Source of the DNA: Rhizophagus irregularis
Taxonomy: Eukaryota; Glomeromycota; Glomeromycetes; Glomerales; Glomeraceae
Direction of reading: 5' to 3'
DNA length: 64,000 bases
Assembly (NCBI RefSeq): GCF_026210795.1
Contig: NC_089449.1
Coordinates: 1,488,001-1,552,000 of the forward strand
Part shown: in pieces, positions 47,200 through 59,819 of the stretch
How the letters are laid out: the number at the start of each line of letters is the position of its first letter
Position numbering within the stretch: the stretch's first letter is position 1
Notes under the pieces: model-generated
The model's input: only the letters and a program-made list of their open reading frames with translations
Database searches by the model: none
What the model was told of the DNA's origin: nothing
Made by a program: the position numbers and the translations under genes

Positions 47200-48430
47200 A
47201 AGGTAGGCAAGAAAATTTCATCAAGGAAATTTATTACATTCCATCTATATATATATATATTTTTTCATTGAAGATATCACTATACCCGTATAAATATTGT
47301 AAATATTGTTATTAAAATATGAAATTATGTTGAATATCATTATCGTGTTTTTTCCTTTTTTCCCGTAATCATACCATGATTGATGTAAGGATTTCTAGAT
47401 CAATTAGTAGCCCACTCGATTCATTGAATTGTATTATAAAAATCTTTTACCGGTATTTATTAATAATAAAATCGTTAAAGATTCCTTTGAATAAATTATT
47501 CTATATTATATTAAAATTATCCATAATTTTTAAATAGCAGTTTCATTATGAATTATGCAAATTTCCATTAACGTTAAAGTACCTGCGAAAGATCGAGAAA
47601 TTTTATTCATAAAATTACATACTTAATAATATTTATGAATTATTACAATACATATATCAATATCCTTTCACACATACTGTACTTATAGCTTTACACTTTA
47701 TTATAATTATATATAGTACTAGAATCGGATTAAACAATCTCTTACGATTCTTAGTCTCGCTTCTTCTTAGAATTTTAAACTGACATACCGTCATACTATA
47801 AATACTATGGTATAAAATTTACTGCAGTTCATCAGTCTATGCACCCCAGGTATTTCATGAATCTTGTACCCCCTCGACTCTTCACCCATGTAATGTGCAG
47901 CACTCCAGATTTTTCAACTGCAAGATAATAAATATTATTTAATCCACGTGATTAGTGCCATTGTCTTTGAACAATGGAATTCGGATTTATTTTGCCGGGT
48001 TATATAACATGACATAATTAAGTGACGATTAATATTTTTCTCAAATATTCATTCCAAAATGATATGAACAATCGGGGATGTGACACTAACAAACTAACCG
48101 GTAGAATAATTTATATGATTTATTGGCTTTCAATCAATTATCGTTCTATCAATCAGATGTGCTATTTATATTTCACAAAAAACTGCCATTTCTAAGAATC
48201 GGTCAAGAAGGATTTATTTGTTGTAATTATAATTTATGTCTTTTGATTTTATATGTTGCGAATAATAGCTTTTTGATTTTTTTTTATATGAATTACAGGA
48301 ACCTGAGTCAAACAGAGAATCTCGTTTCAACTTCTGATTTCAAGGTTCCCTAGAGTAATGGAAAATTGTTTTTACGATAACGTCGTTTGTAAAATATCTT
48401 GATAAAGTATCTTCAGGATGGAAGAAATTG
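47200..48430. other. Gene-free stretch
   Basis: No supported gene. A 76-codon plus-strand frame (48123-48353) has a slightly protein-like end (NYRNLSQTENLVSTSDFKVP) but no recognisable domain or splice context. Confidence 0.4.
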
Positions 48431-48439
48431 TGAGGGGTT

Positions 48440-48865
48440 ACTTTACGTATAACAAGATGGGAACATATTTTGAATAAGCCCGTGGAAATATCTTATTGGA
48501 AAGAGCGATTACTTTAACGTCGAAATATCTTGTTGGAAAGAACAAATTTTTTAAAATAATCTGAATTACATACAAGGTTACTTTAACGTCGAAATATCTT
48601 ATTGGAAAGAGCAATTTTTTTAAAATAATCTGAATTATATACAAGATTACTTTAACGTCGAAATATCTTGTTGGAAAGAGCGATTACTTTAACGTTGAAA
48701 TATCTTGTTGAAAAGAGCAAATTTTTTAAAATAATCTTGAATTACATACAAGATTACTTTAACGTCGGAATATCTTGTTGGAAAGAGCGATTACTTTAAC
48801 GTCGGAATATCTTGTTGGAAAGAACAAATTTTTTAAAATAATCTGAATTACATAAACAAGTGCAC
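48440..48865. repeat. Higher-order tandem repeat of ACTTTAACGTCGAAATATCT units
   Basis: A 40-bp unit (ACTTTAACGTCGAAATATCT followed by TGTTGGAAAGAGCGATT) alternates with a longer version carrying a spacer (AACAAATTTTTTAAAATAAT, CTGAATTACATACAAG). About eight copies of the basic unit occur, some in pairs, giving a two-level repeat. Non-coding; the minus-strand frame 48438-48644 is incidental. Confidence 0.8.
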
Positions 48866-51150
48866 AATATTCTAAACATTTGCATAACATAACCTTTATA
48901 TCAATGTATGTTTATGAGGTAAGTTTTTATAAATGTATTAAGTAAATTCAATAGAAACTCTACTGAATTTCTGGGAATTTCTGTGGAATTTTTTTTTTTA
49001 GTTAATCAGATGATACTTTTGATAAAAAGTATGAACTATTGGGACAACATCAACTGTATTAAAAGTCCTTGTGACTGTCCAGTCGTTGGCGAGATAGTCC
49101 TTCCTTGATACCTAAGAGACATTATGTCTTCACTGTTGTCTGTTCAGTCATTATATATATATATATATATTATTGGTGACAGTTGATCTACTGAATTTGA
49201 TGAATCTAGTGAGGCTTTTCTATATCTTCAGGAGATGCCATAACTTCATGTCTATCTAGTCATAGGCAGGCGAGATATTTTGAGGTTTGTATTTGATCAT
49301 TAACTGAACTATTACAAAAATTCTCTGTATAGATCGGTTATTATTCCCTTTATATCAATTCATGTATAATTTTATTGTTATAAATTAGAAATTAATTTTT
49401 AAACAATAAAACGCCAACAAGGCCAATTAGACCTTGAAAAGGATATCTGCTAAGGTTTGATTCATCAACTTTTTTCCATTGTAGATGTCTATATAACTTT
49501 TTACAAATAAATCCAAATTTTGATTTAAGAAACTACTATAACGATACAAAGTTCAAAGGTCATAAAGAGGTAAACAAAGTTTCAGAGGAGAATATTAAGC
49601 AGGAAACATTTTATAAAGGTCAAAACAGATTGATATACCAAGATAGTACCAATGGACGAACAATGTGATTCTTATTATTCAATAGATTTTTTCTGTTTGA
49701 TTTTCATGCTAATTGAATCTTCTTTCAGCCAGGGTTGTGATCCTATAATCCTGGATCTTCAATCATCACGGATTTATGGGGAACAAAAGGGGCAGTAACA
49801 GAAAATATTCCCAAGCTGTTCCATAAAATTATCTTTCCCCAAAACTCGTTGATCCATGTGATTGATCATCGCTATAAACATTTCACTTATTGACTTTTTT
49901 ATCCACACTTAAATCATCATAAAATTTGTTACACTAAAATATAATTAAAAAGTATATATATTCATTTTCTCCGTCGCACTAATTGTCACTCTCCATATTA
50001 ATTTAAATTTATATGACTTATATTAATTCATTTAATATCTCATTCTCTGTCGCATTAATTGTCACTCTTCATATTAATTATATCGATTTATAAAGTGTTA
50101 CTCTTCATGAATGATCTAAATGATCGGAATTATTTCTCCGGTTTCATATAGACGACCTAATTTGTTTAAAAATGTATTATAAAAAGAGTTAATCACACGT
50201 TATATGACGTTTTATGATACGCTCCTGGGATTGCCCATTTATTTTATTTCTAATTTTATACTGCCTATCTAGGAAATAATTACTTGATGTCATCCTAATG
50301 TTTAGGATCATACCCTACCCCGGAATAGGAGTTAGGTGTATCGTGACCTTCAGACCTTCATGATTTGCATTCACTCCTTAATAACTCCTGATTAATTCAT
50401 AGATCCAAAAATATCGACCTTGATAAGGCCGCTCCCATTTTTTTGAACATATGATAATGATGTAATATTTATTTCACAGGGAGTTGGGAATAACAGGGTT
50501 TTTTCCTATGAAAAAATGGCAGGAGCGTGTTACTCATTAATATGTCACGTGATTAACTATTTTTAACTAAAATTCGATATATAATATCAGATATGATTTA
50601 AATTAAAATATCTTGAATTTTCAAAATTTTATTACATAGTTTGTTTATTGTAAACCCCTACCTCCTCAAAATTCATAAACATTAAACAAACAATTATGTT
50701 GGATTAGCGGCTTAAATAAGGTTATATATATGTCTTGATATATTTATAGAATACATCAAGAAGACTGGTTGTACACAAAGATCCTTTTATAAGTTAGGTG
50801 AAGAATTGCCTTGTATAATAGGTAGATATATCTTGGATTTACATTTATGATTTTAAGTAATATCTCAATATTTCTCTTTTATTAAAATATAGGATTATTA
50901 AATTGATATAAAGCTATTAATATAATCCTTTCTGTTATTAAGTTTTAATTATATATAGATAAAGTTTTGATATATATATATATATATATATTACTAATTT
51001 AATTATATTATTACCATATATATTGTAAGAAAATAATTTATTTTTATTTGATTTGATTATTTAAATCAAATAAAAATATTTTATTATTTTTTAATGCATA
51101 TGTAGTACTATTTATTAATTAGATTTTATGTATTTACAAAAGAATTTTTC
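48866..51150. other. Gene-free stretch with a short direct repeat
   Basis: TCGCACTAATTGTCACTCTC at 49973 and TCGCATTAATTGTCACTCTT at 50050 begin a direct repeat of about 45 bp, 77 bp apart. No gene could be supported. Confidence 0.5.
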
Positions 51151-51154
51151 CAAC

Positions 51155-51290
51155 TATCACCGGAGGTGATGATCACCAGTGACTGAAATTATGATGATCG
51201 ACCAGCATTAAAAAAATATAGTGCCGGTAAAAATTGATAATTCTGGCCAACGGTGATGATCACCCACGGTGATTTGAATAATAAAATTTT
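51155..51290. mobile_element. Worn relative of the 428-bp MITE
   Basis: TATCACCGGAGGTGATGATC at the left and GGTGATGATCACCCACGGTG at the right, with TTCTGGCCAACGG inside, resemble the TCACCAxTGGTGAT ends and the TTTGGCCAGA interior of the element at 12815-13242. The terminal GGGTATTGC is lost. Confidence 0.4.
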
Positions 51291-51775
51291 ACAAAAATAT
51301 AATTAAAACTAAATGGCCCGTAAATAAGAATATTAAAAAATGTATAGTATATTTAAATATTTAAAAATTTTTAAATAAATATCAAACTATTTTGATGATT
51401 GCATTATACTGGGTGGATATAGCTTATGATAATTTGTTTGTATGGTATATAAACTACATATCAATAAAGCATATATAAATCATTAAAAAAAAAATAATAA
51501 TAAATGAATATCAAATAGTAATTAAAAATTAAATATTTCTAAATAACTGCCTTTTTTAATAGTTATTTTTTTATTTTATAAAAAAAAAACTTATTTTACT
51601 TATTCCTTTAACTGTAACTTTTCTAAAATTATTAATAAATTCCAAGTAAATATAATTAGAATACAGTTAAAAGAGATAAAATTTATATAAATATATTATA
51701 AAAAAAATGTTAATATTATAGTTGTATATAAGCTTAATTATTATTTGTAATTTACTTTTTATATTATCATTATTT

Positions 51776-52159
51776 TTGAATTACTGAAAACAGTTTAAAT
51801 AGGAAAATAAAATAAAAAAAATGATTTTTTTCAAAAACCCACAAAAACAGTAAATTTTATTGCATTTTTAAATAGAGAGGTGTGATTATAACCTGAAAAT
51901 GTTAATTTTAGAGCAGAAAACTTAATTTTTTGGCAAGTTTATATATAAATGACTTTTGAGATTTTGTGTAATCTAAAAAGTTTTCTATATGTAAACTTAC
52001 CTAAGAGTTGGATTTTTCATCCTAAAATCAAGGTTTTCATGTTATAATCATACCTTTTCCTTCTAAAAATGCAATAAAATTTACTGTTTTTTATGGGTTT
52101 TTAAAAAAAATCATTTTTTTATTTTATTTTTTTCATTTATACTGTTTACAGTAATTCAA
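51776..52159. mobile_element. Almost loopless palindrome, 384 bp (foldback MITE)
   Basis: TTGAATTACTG at the left and CAGTAATTCAA at the right are exact inverted ends. The arms stay about 80-90% complementary to the centre, where only about six bases (TTGTGT, near 51967) separate AGATT and AATCT. Shared arm landmarks include ACAGTAAATTTTATTGCATT and TGATTATAAC. No ORF is present. Confidence 0.85.
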
Positions 52160-53123
52160 TTAAAATAAGATTAGGGTAAGTGGATTAGAATTTCAAAATT
52201 GTCAGTGAAATAACTGTAATGTTTATAACTAGAAATTGGTTATATTAAAATTAGTGGAATTTTATTATAGTGATTACTATAGTTTTTTAGTTTTTTTAAA
52301 ACTTTCTGAAATCTACTTTTTTCTTGTAAATAAATATAAAATAAATTTGAAAAATTAGTACTTCTTTAAAAGAATAAAAAAATATTTTAAAGATAAATAA
52401 ACTAAAATGTTTTTTAATTATAAAACCACCAGAAAACTGGATTATTTTTAAACTAAGTATATATATAAAAACAGTTGTAAAAGAATATATAATTTATTTA
52501 TTTATTATATAGTAATTAGTTTTTCATTTAAATATTATTATTTTATAATTTATATAAGCAATTTTTATAAAATTATTTGATATCTTAAATATGATTTATT
52601 TAATTAATGATATATATTAAAATTTAAAAACTAAAACCTGTTTATTGCTTAACTAAAATTAATAGATAAAAAATAAAAATATTTAATGTAAAAAGATAAT
52701 TTCTTAAGAATGTTAAGTATTTATATAATACCTAGGGGGTAGAAGATAATACTTAAAAATAAACATTTTACTTATCTTACATACAAATTGTATGTAACAA
52801 ATTTTTTTATTGGTCATTCGTTAGTTATATCTCTCTTGAATAAATTTAATTATTATTCAAAATTACGAAATTTTATGATTGATTTAATTGATTGTGATAA
52901 GTTTCTAAACATAAATAATGTAATAATTATATCTGTGTTATATATAATGCAAAAAAATAAAAGTACACAATATAATACAATGTTAATGCTACATATATAA
53001 TATCTATAAAAAAGATATATCTTTGTTCTTATAAAAATATTTAACATAATTATAATTATAATTAATTGTCCTTAAAGAAAAATTACTTATAATTTGCTTA
53101 TTTTTTTTTTCTCTTAAACTTAA
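52160..53123. other. 3' flank of the SAM-PH gene, no gene seen
   Basis: AT-rich. Overlapping open frames on both strands at 52788-53047 have no family signature and biased composition. Confidence 0.45.
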
Positions 53124-54657
53124 CTACCAAATTAATTGTTGTTGTGGCAAAGCTTCAGTAATTTGAACTTGTTGTAATTCTCTTGCCATTTCGTTAAATT
53201 GTTGAAAAGTTAGACCTGAAGCTGAAATAGGCATTGAAGATGGGTTTATTATAGGTATACCTTCATAATTTATACTACCGTTCGTCGATGATAATGATGG
53301 TGATAATGAAGATGACGAGGAAAGTGATGAAGGTATAACACCACCAACTCTTCGTCTTCTCATAGGTAAAGTGATAAACATTGGCATTTCTCTTTCATCT
53401 AATGTAGGTGAAATATTTACAGAAGACTGTAACTTCTCTATCCATGATACGCATTCATCATGATCTTGTATTTGAAACAAGAATTGGTGCCCAGTAGAAG
53501 AAATTCGCACTCTTATCACATTATTTTTTTTAGAGTAATCTGTTGCTAAACCTATTTGAGTATTTAGCATACTGAACTCATGAGTTGGAGTTACTCTCTA
53601 AAAAAAAAGAAAGGAAAAAATTTAAAAAGTGCGTAAAATTTTGTTTAACAAAAAATGAAGTACTTACATTAATATCAATTGGTTCACTTTTATATATGCG
53701 TAAAAAAGTTCCCCATAAATATAAATATTGTTTTTTCCATGATCTGTCTCTCGATCTATAACCTTTTGAAGAAAATTCATTCTTTTTGAAAACATATCCT
53801 GCTTTATGTACACTACAAGAATAAGGAGGTAACTCTTCGTGAATTACTTCTTCCTCACACGTCACTATGCGTTGTCGATCAACCACATCGTGGTACGAAG
53901 GTAATCCGCTGTTGTGATAGGGAGGTAATTCACTATTTGTCACAGGCATAGAAAGACGCCAATTAGAATCTCGTACAACCGCACCACGCTCTTTTCTCAA
54001 AGCTAATAAATCTTCATTATCTGTACTATAATGTTTCCGCGACCGAGATGTTGGAGTATAGTCATCCTCAGAACTTGCAGATACTGAGTTTGTTTCGTTT
54101 GAAGAAAGTTCATCCGATTCATGAATCGGAGCATTATCTTGTGATTTATTTTCAGAAATCGGTTCTTCTTCATTATTGTCAGTGATGTCATTAGAAATTT
54201 CTGGAAAACACGGTTCCTCTTCCTCCGTGATAGGTGTTAATATGGTTAAATTATTTTCTTCAATGGAAACTTTTGTCAGGTCACCATCGTTTATAATTTC
54301 CGATGACATATTATTTTCAATTGGTACTGCTACAGTAGATGATGATAAAATTAATTTTCTCAACTTCCTGATATATAATAACAATACTTTACGATGTGAA
54401 TCATTCCCTATTCCAACTGATTTTAAGGTTTGTTCATTTAATGTCAAAAAAGTTGTAAAATCAATTTCATTTCTTTGAAAGAGTGGTAAATATTGTTGAA
54501 GATGAATATGTAATAATACCGATTTTAAAGTAGTTGCTGAATTAAAAAAAAATCAAACGAATTTTTTAATAAAAACTCTCTTTTTTAATAATAAAGAAAT
54601 TGTAACAAATTATTTACCTTTGCTACCCTTTGGAGGTTTAGGGCTAATTTTCGACAT
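53124..54657 (-). CDS. SAM and PH domain protein (Boi/Pob1-like scaffold)
   Basis: Three exons: 54657-54618, 54536-53668 and 53597-53124, joined in frame to 460 residues. The start was chosen because the 13-codon first exon ends in GTAAAT and the next exon opens with a SAM domain. Residues about 19-75 (LLHIHLQQYLPLFQRNEIDF ... LKSVGIGNDSHRKVLLLYIR) match the SAM pattern. An acidic Ser-rich linker follows. Residues about 257-366 form a PH domain, with AGYVFKKN and WKKQYLYLWG before intron 2 and HQFLFQIQDHDECVSWIEKL after it. SAM plus PH is the arrangement of Boi1/Boi2 and S. pombe Pob1, cortical scaffolds for polarity and exocytosis. Those proteins begin with an SH3 domain, which is absent here. 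Three LPxY motifs (217-220, 225-228, 249-252) could bind WW domains of a NEDD4/Rsp5-type ligase. Function is inferred from domains only. Confidence 0.85.
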
Positions 54658-55973
54658 TGGGAGTACGGATATTTCGTTATAATCAGCAGTTTTTTTTTTC
54701 AGATCAAAACAAATATCATTTACACAAATGATTATTATTTCCGAAATTTGAGGAAAGGAATTGAATTAATTGTGCGTAAAAAAAAAAAAAATGATTTTTT
54801 TAAATATTTAAAGTATTCAGAGAAAAAAAGGTGGTCGATATGGGTTATTTTATATAATTATAATTAAACCGTTATAAGACTTCTTTAGAAAAAGGAATAT
54901 TGTAAATTGTAACCATATATATTCTAATGATAAATTTTTATCGAAGTAAAACGTAAATTTTTTTTGAAATTATGTAAGATTATGTCATTTTTGAATCAGC
55001 AGCTAGTACAATTTAATACTAAAGAATTAATTTAGTTAGACTCAATTAAATTATGATGCTCAATTTACTTTATACTGGAAATTGGGCAAAATTATCGTAG
55101 TACGGAATACGAATTTCCCCTATTCAATTTATTTAGTTACAATCATGCGATATTAGCTATGGCTTACGATATTTTTAACACATCATTTCCCGTTCCCGTT
55201 CACATGCTTTTTTTTTTATCAAAAAAGGTGAAATTACAGTAAAAGGGTTACAATAATCCCCTTACATTTTCATACTGTCAAAAATTTTTTTTATACCCCG
55301 CTATACAAATTCAGGAAATTGAATTTAGAAAGGACTTGACGAATTTGACGAACTTTTTTTTTCCTTTCTATTATGTAAAATGTATTATAGTTTGCATGTA
55401 AAAAACGGAAGATTTAATTTGTTTTTAAACAAAACAAGCCATTAATTATATTAATTATGCACTTTTTATCATACGTTTTGCCAATGGCTTAGTAAATCTA
55501 TTTCCATATCAGTTATTATAAAAAGTTTTGTATGATGTGGGGATGGTCTTTGTTTGTTCAGGTCCAAAGGTTCCAACATTTTCTTTAATTTAAATTTATT
55601 TAAATTTTAGTTTTTCGTCTCAAAAAATTAAAAAAATTGAAATTTTTTTAAATGTAATAAATGTAATAATAATTGTGTACAACTGCGTCAAATCACATGA
55701 TAAAATTTTTTTTTTTTAATGGAGATCGATTGGTTAACCTCATTTCATATGATCGTCCTTTACTAAAAAGTATAAGTTCGTGTCGCGGCGCGTTTTTTTA
55801 TCGTGTCAAACTTAATAACTTTTCTTAAGTTTGTGTTTTTATCAACAAGAAAACGTTAAAGACGTACGAAAATTAATATTATTTTATACATAATTTTTAA
55901 TAAAGTATAAATGTAATATAACTATCACTTTTTTTTCATTTTTTGTTAGCTAGAAAGGATAAAAATAAAAATA
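54658..55973. promoter_or_regulatory. Divergent intergenic region
   Basis: It lies between two head-to-head genes (minus to the left, plus to the right) and must hold both promoters. AT-rich with moderate A/T runs; a local GC-richer patch (TTCGTGTCGCGGCGCGTTTT, about 55779) lies 180 bp before the plus-strand start. No specific site was assigned. Confidence 0.4.
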
Positions 55974-58601
55974 ATGGAGAGTCGTAATATTTCAAAAGTT
56001 TTAAGTAACCACTCAAAATCTAAAAGGACAGCTTTGGGCGAGGTTTCTAATACTCAAAAGTCTAAAGAGTCTGCAATAAAGCGTTGGCTACAGTCTGATA
56101 CGCGTGATTCTGATTCCTCAAAGGAAACACCACTCACGATAAAGGAGGAAAGTGAGAAAGAACTCACACAGAAAACAGTAATTTTTAATGGTACACATGA
56201 AATAAATATACCGACACCAAGAAAGGTAGCTTCACCTACAAAAGCTACTTGGTATTTACCAAGAGTTGTCATTCCTATTATGTCCCCGCCAGAAGTGACG
56301 GTTAATAAATCGAACTTTGAAACTATAAAATCTAATGAAAGTTCTTTATCAACAATCAAGAAAAACTCGAAAAGATCAAAGTCTAGTTCAAAGAAAAGTC
56401 AATCCAATAATAATAATAATTCTTTATTAAATTGGTTTAGTCCTGCTACTTCATCAAAGGATCAACAAAGTGGAAGTGTCAATCCTCAAAATGACACCAA
56501 ATCTACCTTTGATGGCGAAAATCCTACCATTTTTATAGAAATCAGTAGTTCAAATAATGTAATGAATTTTTTAATTCAATTCAAGTTCATCCAGCATTAT
56601 AAACTAATTCTAATAATATTTTACTTTATTAGGAATTATCAGAATCTCGACCAATTGCAAATATTGGCAAGAGGAAACTACAAAAAAACAATGAATTCGA
56701 TAATGCTGTCGTCTCTTCATTACCAGCTTTTGAAAATGTGGATCTAGGAGCGATTGACATGAGTTTAGTTACAGATATATTAAAACTATACGATTTTATT
56801 GTGAAATTTGAGAAACCTTTGGGATTAGATATTGAATATAATGGAAATAAATTACAATATGGTATTTTACTAGTTTACTTTTTTTTTTTTGTTTATAAAA
56901 AAGTTCAAAAATTAACGAATAATATTAAACTTTATTTCAGCCCATCTTGAAGAAATGGTTTTGGACGACCGTTTCCATACGCGCCTTGCTTATTTACAAT
57001 CTGGATTGCTCTCTTTCCTTTACAATGAATCTGAAGAAGGATGCGACATAGATATTGTTAATATTCAATATTATCTTATTGAAAGATTTCCTAACAAGAA
57101 ATTTCTTCTCGAAAAAGAATATTCCGAATTTAGTCCGAGAGAACGAATGTCTATATTTACCGATATTATAAATGAAGCATTACGCACCAATAAACTTCGT
57201 GAATATATAAAAGAATTGACAATTCCAGCAAATCATAGGAAAGAAAATGAGATTAGAACGGCAAAAATGAAAGAGATTAACTTTAAAATCAATGAAACAC
57301 GTGTCAGAATAGTTAACAAAGAAAATGAGATTAAAGATATCGAAAAGCAATTGAAGGAAAAACCCTCAAGTTTTGAGGACGAAAGTAATATTGTGGATTT
57401 GTCAAATGCTATCACTAAACGTCAAAAAATTGTTGCAAAACGCAAGGCTGAGCAAGAAATATTAAGTGAACTCAATGAACAACGAAAAGTTACAACAGAT
57501 GAAATTGAACTACTGCACCATAAATTAGATAAATTGGAAGCAGAATATAAGGAACTTAACATGTTGAACAAGACTGAACGAGATCATGCAAATTGTACTC
57601 TACGAGGTGGTACGATTTTGAATCCATTGGGGCGTGACGAAAGATTTTATACGATGGTCAGATTAGGACAAGATCGGGATGGTAGATACTATTGGTTCTT
57701 TAGAACATTGGGAGGCGTATTTGTTGAAACTATTAAATGGAATTACCCAGAGGAATTGGATGATTCTAATGATTCATCTCTTCCACTGACCTCTCTGTTG
57801 GAATGGCAGTTTATTAATGGGATTGGAAAATTTAGAATGTTTATGGCAGGTCTCAATACACGCAATGAGAGGGAAAGAAGTTTAAAAGTAAATCTTAAGA
57901 TTATGGAGAAAGAAATTGAACCTTCATTTGACAAGCTTAATTTATGGCTCGAAAAGAAAAGAGATATTAAAGACGAGCCAATGAAAGTTGATTGTGAAGA
58001 AGTCAAAAGTATTATGAGTCAACGTCAAAAAAGCTTCTGGAAATTATTTGATACAGTCATCCGTAAGAAAGACGTCTGGTCAATAGAAGAATATCATACA
58101 ATAATGGAAGAATGTGTGAAAAGAAAAATCGCGGATTTTGAAAAAATCTTGAAACATGTTGAACCAAATTTGGTTTTTAAAGATCCTCAATCAAATTCAA
58201 AAGTTAGTGCTATCGACTTTGTAAATGAAGTCAAGAATATGATCTCTGAAACTGGACTTAAATTTTCAGATAACGATAACTCATTTATAGCCAGTTCTAA
58301 AAAAGATAAGAATTGGGATTGGCTTTATAATGCTGTAGTAGATTGGTATTCATTAGATATTAGAACATTTTCTACATTAGCTGTTTGGTTGGACGTAATG
58401 ATAGAAGCCGGTGAACCCGTGGTAAGATCAATCAAGAAACGTATGAAAGAGCAGCTTGCAGAAAAATTCAAATGTCCGATGCGTTTACGAGACAAAAAAA
58501 ACAAAGTAGTCAACTATAAAGAGGAAATTATAGATGATGAGATTGAGGAAGGTGATTTTGAAGAGCAAAATCTGGTAAATCAAAATTATAATTTCGATTG
58601 A
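55974..58601 (+). CDS. DDT/WHIM-domain protein, ISWI-type remodeller subunit-like
   Basis: Three exons: 55974-56558, 56633-56861 and 56941-58601, joined in frame to 824 residues. Residues 1-230 are Ser/Lys-rich and disordered-looking. About 234-300 read as a DDT domain (LVTDILKLYDFIVKFEKPLG ... VLDDRFHTRLAYLQSGLLSF). About 330-365 resemble a WHIM1 helix pair (SPRERMSIFTDIINEALRTN). A coiled coil occupies about 371-480. RFYTMVRLGQDRDGRYYWFF at about 506-525 followed by GGVFVE is the WHIM2/WSD signature. The C-terminus is acidic. DDT plus WHIM modules pair with ISWI ATPases and recognise linker DNA (the Itc1/BAZ1/ACF1 group and related fungal proteins). No PHD finger or bromodomain is visible. 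The exact orthologue cannot be settled from motifs. It is head-to-head with the SAM-PH gene. Confidence 0.85.
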
Positions 58602-59819
58602 TTTAATTTTATTTTTATTTATAAATTCGTTTATATTTAACTTTAGCCACCATCTAAGTGGAGTTTTCGCGAAAGAAAGAGGGTAGCTTATAAATAATTG
58701 TGATAATTGCTAAATTTATGGTAAATTTAATTTCGAAGTGTAATAATTTGTATATAGTGTTAAGTCTTTTTGACTTTTACGATTTCTATTATGAGTTTGC
58801 TATTGTGATGAATTGTTTGAAAGATGTAATTAATAGGAATTTAAATGTTAATTAATAAAATTTGGGATCATATAATAATAATGTTCATAATAATAAACAT
58901 GCCGAAATTGTATCAGTCAATATTTAGCCAATCATATGAACTCTGCTGAATTATAAAATTTTGCCCGAAATCGCAGAACTTCCTTTTTAGGGGCACTAAA
59001 GGCGAAGTAGTGTCAGTCATTAGTGTCATGTGAGTTAATTATTGTTTGGGAATCAAATCTGGTGACTAATTTCAACATTCGGCCAGTGTTTCGATCGAAC
59101 TTTCCATACTTTCCATACTTTGAATAGTGTCGATCATGTCTATTTTTTTGGTATAGGGGCTATATAAGAAGTAACAAGAATATAAGAACAAATTCGAAGG
59201 TCTTTGTTATAATTATAAAACAGTCATTTTAAATTAACTAAGCAATATACAACCTACACAAAATATTTCTTAGTTTTACCTATTTTTAAGAATCTAAGTT
59301 ATACTATTTTTAGAAACAATGGATTTTTAACAAGAATTGAATTATTAAAATGTATTAAATGTAACAAAATTAAATTCTACGTACTCATAATCTAACGTTA
59401 TAATTTTTTTAAAATTATAGATAGAAAAGGTTATTTATTATTTTAATAAGTTACTATAATGAAACAAATATTATGGTAGTTAATTCTGGTCAAAACGCAA
59501 AATGAATCTGGACCAAAGTCTCAGTTTGATATTGATTGGCTGAATTGCCAACGGGTGATACCGCGGCATTTTTCAATTCTGTAAATCATTTTTATTGTGA
59601 TCTTTGTAATTTAGCAGACTCCCCATTTTTGTTGACATTTCATTGCTTTCTCACACAATACACTAAAATCAAAAGAAAAAATTATACTCACTTTTTTATA
59701 TATCGAATACTTGGTTTTTTTTAGTTTAATTTTAATAGTAAAGCCTTTTATATTTTATATATATATATATATATTTTTTAAAGAAATAGCTTCTGTGATC
59801 TATCGAAACATCAAAGTTT
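58602..59819. promoter_or_regulatory. Intergenic region, 3' of the DDT-WHIM gene and 5' of the LDB gene
   Basis: 1.2 kb between two genes in the same direction. No repeat element or clear regulatory motif was recognised. A 62-codon frame at 59536-59724 lacks domain features. A TA microsatellite (59756-59774) lies 45 bp before the start codon. Confidence 0.35.

Noticed and set aside
46624..47315. Several overlapping frames of 67-155 codons on both strands
   Set aside because: They are translations of a 9-15-bp minisatellite without stop codons, with Ile/Gly/Asp or Asn/Ile/Asp repeats and no start context or splice signals.
48440..48865. CRISPR array
   Set aside because: Spacers are not unique and units are degenerate; this is an ordinary tandem repeat.
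59536..59724. Small gene or extra first exon of the LDB gene
   Set aside because: No conserved domain. The LDB frame starts cleanly at 59820, and no donor/acceptor pair joining the two could be supported.
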